The position numbers were made by a program, and so were the translations under genes. From Oscillospiraceae bacterium (GTDB taxonomy: Bacteria > Bacillota_A > Clostridia > Oscillospirales > JAAYXM01): a DNA stretch of 5,271 nt. Below are positions 1-5,250 of the stretch, one piece after another (position 1 is the first letter of the stretch; every line of letters starts with the position of its first letter). Where the stretch lies: positions 1 to 5,271 of the forward strand of contig JAFQVE010000234.1 in NCBI GenBank assembly GCA_017408185.1. The letters are read 5' to 3'. Under the pieces are notes generated by a model that was not told the DNA's origin, ran no database searches, and saw nothing but the letters and a program-made list of their open reading frames with translations.

Positions 1-323
1 GTGTGTCTTGCAAAGAGAAGCCCGTCGATATTATCCTCGGTATATTCGCATCCGTCCTGATTTATACAGATTGCACCGCGTGAGAGACACATTGATGCAA
101 GCCCGTAATCCTGCGTTATGACGATATCCCCACGCTTTGCTAAGTTTGCAAGCGCAAAATCCGCGCTGTCCGCGCCCTTTGGTACAACGTGGGTTTCTGC
201 GCCTTCTTTTTCAAAAACATGGCAGGTGTCGCAGAATATATGGCATTCCGTGTCATTTTTTCGCGCCGCCTTCAGCACAATGTCAACAACGGGACATCCG
301 TCCGCATCAATAAGAATCCGCAT
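1..323 (-). CDS. DUF188 (YaiI/YqxD) family protein, 3' end cut by window edge
   Basis: My translation of the minus strand from 323 gives 107 complete codons with no stop, running off the left edge. The family is usually about 150 residues, so roughly 40 C-terminal residues are missing. It begins MRILIDADGCPV, with D6 and D8 in the hallmark DADxCPV motif. It continues with a KGADSADFALA stretch near 49-59, the TQDYGLA motif near 70-76 (D72), and an INQDG...YTEDNI...LLFARH stretch near 87-107. These are the conserved blocks of DUF188, a family with a PIN-like fold. Its biochemical role is not established, although the acidic residues resemble a metal-binding nuclease site. The ATG at 323-321 is supported by an AAGAGGTGAT ribosome binding site ending about 4 bases upstream. 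It is probably a housekeeping gene transcribed separately from the dehydrogenase, because a terminator lies between them. Confidence 0.92.
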   Translation of the reverse strand, partial: MRILIDADGCPVVDIVLKAARKNDTECHIFCDTCHVFEKEGAETHVVPKGADSADFALANLAKRGDIVITQDYGLASMCLSRGAICINQDGCEYTEDNIDGLLFARH

Positions 324-326
324 AAA

Positions 327-351
327 ATCACCTCTTGAGATAATTATATCA
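327..351 (-). promoter_or_regulatory. Extended -10 promoter and ribosome binding site of the DUF188 gene
   Basis: Read on the minus strand, 348-343 is a perfect TATAAT, and TGA at 351-349 makes it an extended -10 (TGnTATAAT). No good -35 is seen; a weak TTTGCT lies 18 bases upstream inside the terminator tail. The ribosome binding site AAGAGGTGAT covers 336-327. A transcript starting 6-8 bases after the -10 would begin almost at the ribosome binding site, so the leader would be only about 14 bases. Confidence 0.55.
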
Positions 352-369
352 CACTGCAAATCAAAAAGC

Positions 370-395
370 AAAACGAGCCGAAAACGGCTCGTTTT
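370..395 (-). terminator. Intrinsic terminator of the opine dehydrogenase gene
   Basis: A perfect 11-bp inverted repeat, with arms 370-380 and 385-395 around a 4-base loop, starts 7 bases after the stop codon of the dehydrogenase gene. On the minus strand the stem (core CGAGCCG/CGGCTCG) is followed by GTTTTGCTTTTTG, a usable U-rich tail. The position and structure fit a Rho-independent terminator that separates the dehydrogenase transcript from the DUF188 gene. Confidence 0.88.
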
Positions 396-402
396 ATTAC
401 TG

Positions 403-1644
403 TTATCTGTTGTATACTCCGTTGTTGAGATAGTCAAGAAGCTCATCCTTGCTCATTCCGTCGATACCGAGGTATGCAAGGTTATATCTGCTTTCCTCAA
501 AGAAGCTCTTGTTGTGCATTGCACCGGCAAGAACTATCATCGAGTCGATAATCGGAGTGGGTACGCCATACTGAACACCGAGGTCGTGATAGATTTTACA
601 GCCTATCGGAACATCCTCTGTCATATAACGATGGTGAATCGAGTTCGGACCCGTATTGCCCTCGTTTGACGGCTGGTCAAGTGGGAACACAACATTGTCG
701 TTTCCGTCCTCATCAAGGCCCATATACTCCTGAGTGAGAACACTGCGACGTGAGAAGAACATTTCATATTTATATCTCGGGCAACCTACGCCGATTGCAT
801 CGGCAAGCGCAATCTCTTCATTATAGAACTTATACTGCACCTCGCAGATAGACGGACAGAGCCCGTGGGAATACATTGAATATGTTGTCTTATCGTGACC
901 GCAGAAGATTACGCCCCAGTTTTCCATTGTGGAAACACCGAGTACGGTTGCCGGAACGTGTATAACCGGGTTTACGTTTGCAAAGTCAACATCAAGTATC
1001 GTGTTTGCCTCAACCGGTCCGTCTCCCTGAGTTACGGCATCCATACACGGAAGATATTTCGTCGACTCGATGAAATCCTTTGTATCCGTCATCGGAAGTG
1101 CTGCACCGCGGAGAGTTATCGCGCGGTATTTTGCGCCGACGTGTGGGAACTGGAACTTTCCGATACTCTCGATTCTTGTTCCGTAGGGTGCCGATGACCA
1201 TCCGCCGATTATTACCTTCTTCGTGCATCCCATTTCGCGCATAAGACGGCGAAGAAGAAGGCAGGCAAAGTTATCCGTGAAAATATGTATTACCTGACCG
1301 TCCTCAAGGTGCGGAATAAGCTCACGGAAAACAGGCTCGTGACCCCAGGAGCCCATTGCGATGACGATGAGGCCTGCTCCGGAAACGGCTTCCTTCATAT
1401 CCGAGGTTACCACATCAAAAAACGCTCTGCCGCTTCTTTCAAAGCAATATTTGTTTCTCTGCACTCCATCGAGAAGAATACCGGTCTTGTCAAGATCCTT
1501 GAGTGAGCTTTTTGCATAGGGCATAATATCATAAAGACGAACCTCGCGACCTGCAAGCTTCATATCTGCCGCACAGGTCTTACCTACTGCACCGCCGCCG
1601 AGGACGGCAATCGGCTTGTCCTTCAAATATTCCATATTACTCAT
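403..1644 (-). CDS. NAD(P)-dependent octopine/nopaline (opine) dehydrogenase family protein
   Basis: This 413-residue cytoplasmic protein has the two-domain plan and usual length of the opine dehydrogenase family. Residues 11-40 form a Rossmann dinucleotide site: GGGAVG at 16-21 (GxGxxG spacing) and YD at 38-39, where an acid at the end of strand 2 favours NAD over NADP. The C-terminal domain (about 200-375) carries NPVIH at 225-229, matching the conserved Asn and catalytic His of opine dehydrogenases. It also has EDVPIG at 343-348 and GVPTPIIDSMI at 360-370, both family hallmarks. Family members reductively condense an amino acid with a 2-oxo acid, or run the reverse; the substrate here cannot be told. 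The start at 1644 is favoured because AGGAGA lies 8 bases upstream; M4 is a poorer alternative. The gene is divergent from the AraC-type gene and has its own terminator, so it is probably monocistronic. The family call is firm; the reaction is not. Confidence 0.88.
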   Translation of the reverse strand: MSNMEYLKDKPIAVLGGGAVGKTCAADMKLAGREVRLYDIMPYAKSSLKDLDKTGILLDGVQRNKYCFERSGRAFFDVVTSDMKEAVSGAGLIVIAMGSWGHEPVFRELIPHLEDGQVIHIFTDNFACLLLRRLMREMGCTKKVIIGGWSSAPYGTRIESIGKFQFPHVGAKYRAITLRGAALPMTDTKDFIESTKYLPCMDAVTQGDGPVEANTILDVDFANVNPVIHVPATVLGVSTMENWGVIFCGHDKTTYSMYSHGLCPSICEVQYKFYNEEIALADAIGVGCPRYKYEMFFSRRSVLTQEYMGLDEDGNDNVVFPLDQPSNEGNTGPNSIHHRYMTEDVPIGCKIYHDLGVQYGVPTPIIDSMIVLAGAMHNKSFFEESRYNLAYLGIDGMSKDELLDYLNNGVYNR

Positions 1645-1704
1645 ATATTATCTCTCCTTTTGAATTCTCTTCAAAAGTATAACCAAACAAGCGAAATTCT
1701 TCAA
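1645..1704 (-). promoter_or_regulatory. Sigma-A-like promoter and ribosome binding site of the opine dehydrogenase gene
   Basis: On the minus strand a TTGAAG -35 (1704-1699) is separated by 17 bases from a TATACT -10 (1681-1676). This predicts a start near 1669 and a leader of about 25 bases. The leader carries AAAGGAGAGAT (1660-1650), whose AGGAGA core is 8 bases from the ATG. The spacing and order are good for a housekeeping promoter. Confidence 0.6.
1657..1677. promoter_or_regulatory. Candidate operator: 8-bp inverted repeat over the dehydrogenase -10/leader
   Basis: CTTTTGAA at 1657-1664 and TTCAAAAG at 1670-1677 form a perfect 8-bp inverted repeat with a 5-base spacer. One arm reaches into the predicted -10 (1676-1681), and the other lies against the ribosome binding site of the dehydrogenase gene. 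A protein bound here would block transcription of that gene. Because the upstream arm begins in the -10, the full hairpin could form in RNA only if transcription starts further upstream, so a DNA operator is the likelier reading. The binding protein is unknown. Confidence 0.45.
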
Positions 1705-1723
1705 TGCAAAAAACGATTGCATT
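1703..1723. repeat. Inverted repeat AATGCAA/TTGCATT at the dehydrogenase -35
   Basis: AATGCAA at 1703-1709 and TTGCATT at 1717-1723 are exact inverted copies with a 7-base spacer. The arm-to-arm distance of 14 bases and the overlap with the predicted -35 (1699-1704) fit a regulator site, but the flanking DNA is AT-rich and chance is not excluded. Confidence 0.35.
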
Positions 1724-1757
1724 TTGATATTTTCGATGTTATTCACATGAAAAACCG

Positions 1758-1799
1758 TTGATTTTTTTGATAAAAACATTATAATTATTCTGAGGTGAT
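1758..1799 (+). promoter_or_regulatory. Promoter and ribosome binding site of the AraC-family gene
   Basis: TTGATT at 1758-1763 and a perfect TATAAT at 1780-1785 are separated by 16 bases. The ribosome binding site GAGGTGAT lies at 1792-1799 or thereabouts, only about 6-7 bases after the -10. The predicted transcript start (about 1791-1793) would therefore coincide with the ribosome binding site, giving a leader of under 15 bases. This resembles the layout in front of the DUF188 gene. Confidence 0.6.
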
Positions 1800-1804
1800 A
1801 TGAT

Positions 1805-2569
1805 GTGAGCAATATTCCGGACGATATCGTCATTACCGATATTTGCGATATAATAACATTTTCTTCCCCGAAAGGGAGATTTAAAAAAATTGAAAACCGA
1901 CCGTGCTACGGTCTTTCCTTCTGCACGGAGGGTCAGATTACATATACGCTTGACGGATGCACATATATCTCGGACAGTACAAATGCAGTGATTCTTCCCG
2001 AAGGAAAGAGTTATACACTTTACGACGACAAAAAAGGCTTCTTCCCCGTCATAAACTTCCGTTGTGCGGAATTTCTCTGTGATAAAATACTCACATTCCC
2101 GATAGAAAGCCTTTCATCATATCTCGCAGATTATGAACAGATGAAATCGCTTTCGCTTTTCAGACGAAACAGAACAAAGATTTTCAGCATCTTCTACGGA
2201 ATGCTTCACCGCCTTTCGCACACTGCGACAGAAAACGCATCACAGCTCCTTCCTGCAATACGCCATATTGAAGCAAGCTTTTCCGACCCGATGCTTACAA
2301 ATTCAGCACTTGCCTCTCTTTGCAACATAAGTGAGGTTTATTTCCGAAAGCTTTTCCACGATGAATTCAACACCACTCCGCGACAATTTATCATCGACAT
2401 AAGAATTGATCGTGCAAAACAGCTTCTTGCCGACGGAGCTCTCAAGATCAATGAGGTTTCCGACTCCTGCGGCTTCTCAAATCAATATCATTTTTGTCGC
2501 GTTTTCAAAGAAAAGACGGGGCTTACCCCAACGGAATTCAGAAGCAGAAACAAAATCAGAAAGATATAG
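1805..2569 (+). CDS. AraC-family transcriptional regulator (GTG start)
   Basis: This 254-residue protein has the usual AraC/XylS plan. Residues 1-100 form a beta-rich cupin-like sensing domain, in which GQITYTLDG (43-51) and ILPEGKSYTLY (63-73) are typical of AraC ligand-binding folds. Residues 148-250 carry two helix-turn-helix units, the first around 165-186 (ALASLCNISEVYFRKLF) and the second around 215-238 (INEVSDSCGFSNQYHFCRVFKEKTG). The signature ends at GLTPTEFR (239-246). Proteins of this kind usually activate a neighbouring sugar-use gene after binding a small ligand. The GTG at 1805 is the only reasonable start: a stop lies 9 bases upstream in frame and the next in-frame Met is far inside the protein. 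The gene is divergent from the dehydrogenase and 100 bases upstream of GH95 on the same strand, with no convincing terminator between. The ligand is unknown. Nine cysteines are notable but form no clear metal motif. Confidence 0.93.
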   Translation: MSNIPDDIVITDICDIITFSSPKGRFKKIENRPCYGLSFCTEGQITYTLDGCTYISDSTNAVILPEGKSYTLYDDKKGFFPVINFRCAEFLCDKILTFPIESLSSYLADYEQMKSLSLFRRNRTKIFSIFYGMLHRLSHTATENASQLLPAIRHIEASFSDPMLTNSALASLCNISEVYFRKLFHDEFNTTPRQFIIDIRIDRAKQLLADGALKINEVSDSCGFSNQYHFCRVFKEKTGLTPTEFRSRNKIRKI

Positions 2570-2580
2570 AAAAAGTGACT

Positions 2581-2598
2581 TTTCCGCAAGCTTTCCGC
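2581..2598. repeat. Direct repeat TTTCCGC, 11-base period, upstream of GH95
   Basis: TTTCCGC occurs at 2581-2587 and again at 2592-2598, one helical turn apart. It ends 11 bases before the predicted -35 of the GH95 promoter (2610-2615). Paired direct repeats next to a -35 are where AraC-type activators commonly bind, since each carries two helix-turn-helix units. The motif is short and I did not find a second copy in the 1645-1804 region. Confidence 0.35.
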
Positions 2599-2609
2599 TC
2601 GAATGTACA

Positions 2610-2662
2610 TTGCTTTTTGAGTAGCTGTATTGTATCATATCCTTAACAGATAATTGAGGTGA
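2610..2662 (+). promoter_or_regulatory. Possible promoter and ribosome binding site of GH95
   Basis: TTGCTT (2610-2615) and TATCAT (2633-2638) are 17 bases apart, a modest sigma-A-like match as expected for an activator-dependent promoter. The ribosome binding site GAGGTGA at 2656-2662 is strong and 7 bases from the ATG at 2670, which settles the start. Read-through from the upstream AraC-type gene is also possible, because no strong terminator separates them. Confidence 0.4.
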
Positions 2663-2669
2663 CTTTCAT

Positions 2670-4949
2670 ATGCACAACTATAATATTTTCAACAGTACAC
2701 CTGCCTCGGAATGGCTTGAGGCATATCCTGTCGGAAACGGCAGAATGGGCTCTCTTATTATGGGCAAGGTGTCGCAGGAGATTATTTATCTGAACGAGGA
2801 AACAATCGTTTCTTCGCGCGACAACACAACCGAGCATTCTCCCGAAATATATGACAAGCTCCAATATATCCGAAAGCTTCTTCTCGAAGGACGCGACGTT
2901 GAGGCGGACACATATGCAAAGACAGAGTTTTCAAGCGAATATAAAAGAGTCAGCTCCTACGGTACGGCAGGTATGCTTAAAATCGCGCTTCACGAAACAG
3001 AGAATTGTGAGAACTATTGCCGCAAGCTCGATGTTATGAACGGCAAAGCAAGCGTTTCCTATGACATTGGAAATACCCGTTTCACACGCGAATACTTCGC
3101 GTCATATCCCGATGATATTATGGTCTGTCGCATAACCTGCGAAGGCGGAAAATTTGATGCGCGCGTAAATTATGAATATGCAAAATGTCTTTCAAAGGAA
3201 AGTAGAGAGAATGCCTGCATTGCGGTTTCCGAAACCCTTTTCGGTCATCACCGCTTCGCAGTCGGTTTCCGCATTGAATCGGACGGCGATATCACCTTCG
3301 GCAACGGTATGGCGCAAATAACCGATGCATCAAGTGTTCTCATTCTCTGTGATATCAGGACAGAGTTCCGACACGGAGAAAGCTTTGCGGAAAAGCTCAG
3401 CTTCCCCGCACTTTCCTACAACGAGCTCATTTCCCGCCATACCGATGATTTTTCTTCCCTTATGAATCGCGCGGACATCGAGCTTCCGAAGCTTCCCGAA
3501 TCCGAAACACTTCCTATGTCAACACGACTCCACCCGACGCACCGTGCACTCGTTCCCGACGGTGGACTTCTCGCGCTTCAATGGCAGTTCGGAAGATATC
3601 TCCTCGTTTCCTCAAGCCGCCCGGGGACATTTCCTGCAAACCTTCAGGGCATCTGGGCAAGTGACCTCATCTGCCCATGGAACGGCGATTTTCATTTAAA
3701 TGTCAATCTGCAGATGAACTACTGGGCAGCAGAAACAGTCAACCTCTCGGAATGCCACACTCCGCTTTTCGACTATATGAACAACATCCTCCTCCCCTCG
3801 GGAAAAGAGACGGCAAAATTTATCTATCACTCCCGCGGCTCGGTCGTTCACCACCTGAGCACGATTTACGGCTTCACCGGAATCGCGGACGGCGTATGGG
3901 GAATATGGCCGATGGGCGCGGCATGGCTTGCGCACCATATGTGGGAGCATTATCTCTTCACAAAGGACGAAAGCTTTCTCCGCGAATCATATGAGTTTAT
4001 CCGCGAGACCGCTATATTCTTTATCGACAATGCAGTGAAAGATAAAAACGGATATTTTGCAACAGTTCCTTCAACCGTCCCCGAGCACGAATATGTCGTA
4101 AAGGACGAAAACGGCGAGGACAGAAACGTATGGATCACAATGAACTGCTCGATGGATATTGAGGCAATCAATATGCTTATGACAGTCTTTGAAGAAGCGT
4201 CAAAAATTCTCGGCATAGATGACGAGGACGTCCGTTTTGCACCAATTCTCAGAGACGGACTTCCCCCGCTCAAGGTCGGTCGCTTCGGTCAGCTTCAGGA
4301 ATGGCAAGAGGATCACACAGAGAGCGACATCGGGCACAACCACATCGCACACGGCTATACCCTTTTCCCGTTCAACACGCTCACTCGCGATATGAAGGAG
4401 CTCCGCGATGCACTCACCGTTTCAATTGAGCGAAGAACGAAGAAGCCTTCCTACACAATGGGCTGGTGCATAATCCTTCCTGCAATTATGTATGCAAGAC
4501 TTGGGCGCGGTGATGATGCCTACCCCTTCCTCCACCGCCTTATCGGAGTCTGTTCAAGCAATTCCTTGCTGACAACATTCGCAAACCCCGGTCTTCCCGA
4601 TGGTTTCCAGATAGATGCAAACTTCGGCTTCGTTTCGGCAATCGCGGAAATGCTTCTGCAGAGCCACGAAGGAATGATTTCTCTCATTCCCGCTCTTCCG
4701 AAGAAATGGGATCACGGCTCCTTCCGGGGATTTCGTGCAAGAGGCGGCTTTGAAGTCAGCACAAAGTGGGAAGACTTCTCCGTCACGGAATTTACCGTAA
4801 AAGCAGATTCCCCCTCCGAGGGCATAATAGAGCTTCCGAAGACACAAAAAAACTCTGCCTTTCTTGGCAGTGACGGAAAAGCTTATTCTTCGGTTAACGG
4901 AAAGGTTACTGTTTTCGTTGAGAGTGAACTTAAGCTTATCGCAAAGTAA
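2670..4949 (+). CDS. GH95 family glycoside hydrolase, probable intracellular alpha-L-fucosidase
   Basis: This 759-residue protein is full length for a GH95 catalytic core. The N-terminal beta-sandwich domain starts at once with PASEWLEAYPVGNGRMG (11-27) and LNEET (41-45). The (alpha/alpha)6 barrel holds PANLQGIW (322-329), HLNVNLQMNYW (342-352), WPMGAAWLAHHMWEHY (413-428), GQLQEWQED (540-548) and FQIDANFG (646-653). By alignment of motifs with Bifidobacterium bifidum AfcA, N344 and N346 match the water-activating asparagines, E472 (PSTVPE) the general acid and D649 the conserved aspartate. H342 matches the His that, as I recall, distinguishes fucosidases from the alpha-L-galactosidase members. 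GH95 enzymes invert and typically remove alpha-1,2-linked L-fucose. No signal peptide or membrane segment is present, so it should act in the cytosol on imported glycans. Odd points: the usual HRHxSHLY reads HNHIAHGY (556-563), the usual TLWSG reads TIVSS (45-49), and SYQPLG reads SYGTAG (96-101). This looks like a divergent subgroup; exact substrate uncertain. Confidence 0.92.
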   Translation: MHNYNIFNSTPASEWLEAYPVGNGRMGSLIMGKVSQEIIYLNEETIVSSRDNTTEHSPEIYDKLQYIRKLLLEGRDVEADTYAKTEFSSEYKRVSSYGTAGMLKIALHETENCENYCRKLDVMNGKASVSYDIGNTRFTREYFASYPDDIMVCRITCEGGKFDARVNYEYAKCLSKESRENACIAVSETLFGHHRFAVGFRIESDGDITFGNGMAQITDASSVLILCDIRTEFRHGESFAEKLSFPALSYNELISRHTDDFSSLMNRADIELPKLPESETLPMSTRLHPTHRALVPDGGLLALQWQFGRYLLVSSSRPGTFPANLQGIWASDLICPWNGDFHLNVNLQMNYWAAETVNLSECHTPLFDYMNNILLPSGKETAKFIYHSRGSVVHHLSTIYGFTGIADGVWGIWPMGAAWLAHHMWEHYLFTKDESFLRESYEFIRETAIFFIDNAVKDKNGYFATVPSTVPEHEYVVKDENGEDRNVWITMNCSMDIEAINMLMTVFEEASKILGIDDEDVRFAPILRDGLPPLKVGRFGQLQEWQEDHTESDIGHNHIAHGYTLFPFNTLTRDMKELRDALTVSIERRTKKPSYTMGWCIILPAIMYARLGRGDDAYPFLHRLIGVCSSNSLLTTFANPGLPDGFQIDANFGFVSAIAEMLLQSHEGMISLIPALPKKWDHGSFRGFRARGGFEVSTKWEDFSVTEFTVKADSPSEGIIELPKTQKNSAFLGSDGKAYSSVNGKVTVFVESELKLIAK

Positions 4950-4964
4950 AATCCCCCATATAAA

Positions 4965-5024
4965 ACAGAAACACCCTCGACTGTTGTAATCTTTCACCTT
5001 ACATCAATCGAGGGTTATTTCTGT
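4965..5024. terminator. Long-loop inverted repeat after GH95, possible terminator
   Basis: Two nested inverted blocks begin 16 bases after the GH95 stop. ACAGAAA (4965-4971) pairs with TTTCTGT (5018-5024), and ACCCTCGA (4973-4980) pairs with TCGAGGGT (5008-5015). Inside the 27-base loop, TGTAA (4985-4989) can pair with TTACA (4999-5003). The 15 outer pairs are interrupted only by a small internal loop. On the plus strand the inner stem is followed by TATTTCTG and later CTTTT; on the minus strand by TGTTTCTGTTTTAT, which is the better tail. It may end transcription from either side, or may be a mobile repeat. The long loop is unusual for a simple terminator. Confidence 0.5.
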
Positions 5025-5140
5025 GAACTTTTAATATCTAACATTATTTCAACCTCTGCTTTCTGCAGTTTGTTTTTTGAGGTCCTGCCCATCTTCTTAT
5101 AAGCACGCCCAACGTCTTTCCGAAATGTTATTTTTGTTTT
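5015..5140 (-). pseudogene. Possible remnant or small ORF on the minus strand
   Basis: The minus strand is open for 41 codons from 5140 to a TAA at 5017-5015. The first ATG, at 5092, would give a 25-residue basic peptide starting MGRTSKNKLQKAEVEI; the residues just upstream (FRKDVGRAYKK) look equally protein-like. No ribosome binding site stands before the ATG. The stop falls within the inverted repeat at 4965-5024, which on this strand is followed by a U-rich tail, as for a gene end. I do not recognise the family. It could be the broken C-terminus of a lost gene or chance in purine-rich DNA. Confidence 0.25.
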
Positions 5141-5208
5141 TTATTTCGTCTTTTTGCTTCTCTTTCAATCTATATCATCTTTCGGAAACCGTTGACCTGA
5201 TGCTCACT

Positions 5209-5250
5209 AAAACCTCGGGTTTTTATCTGAACATTGGTCTGTCCTCCTTT
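5209..5250 (-). other. Strong ribosome binding site with a three-codon ORF and hairpin (minus strand)
   Basis: On the minus strand AAAGGAGG (about 5250-5243) lies 8 bases before ATG (5234-5232). The frame stops after Met-Phe-Arg, with TAA at 5225-5223. An AAAACC/GGTTTT hairpin with a CGA loop (5223-5209) follows at once. This could be the start of a gene broken by frameshift or a tiny leader ORF. No continuing gene is seen in any frame, so the function is open. Confidence 0.25.

Noticed and set aside
118..669. 183-codon open frame on the plus strand across the DUF188/dehydrogenase junction
   Set aside because: It lies opposite two well supported minus-strand genes and crosses a strong terminator, its translation matches no family, and it has no ribosome binding site.
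1648..1833. 61-codon minus-strand frame in the divergent region
   Set aside because: It spans the predicted promoters of both flanking genes and the start of the AraC-type gene, with no ribosome binding site; promoter DNA explains the stretch better.
2571..2583. Small hairpin AAAAG-TGA-CTTTT after the AraC-type gene as a terminator
   Set aside because: It has only five pairs, one of them G:C, and no U-run follows, so it is too weak to separate the regulator from GH95.
2649..2662. GATAAT directly before the GH95 ribosome binding site as its -10
   Set aside because: It is one base from the GAGGTGA, so the transcript would start inside or after the ribosome binding site, and the nearest -35-like TTGTAT is only 13 bases away.
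4554..4997. 147-codon open frame on the minus strand over the 3' end of GH95
   Set aside because: It is antisense to conserved GH95 motifs (FQIDANFG, MLLQSHEGMI) and its Cys-rich translation looks like a shadow of the coding strand.
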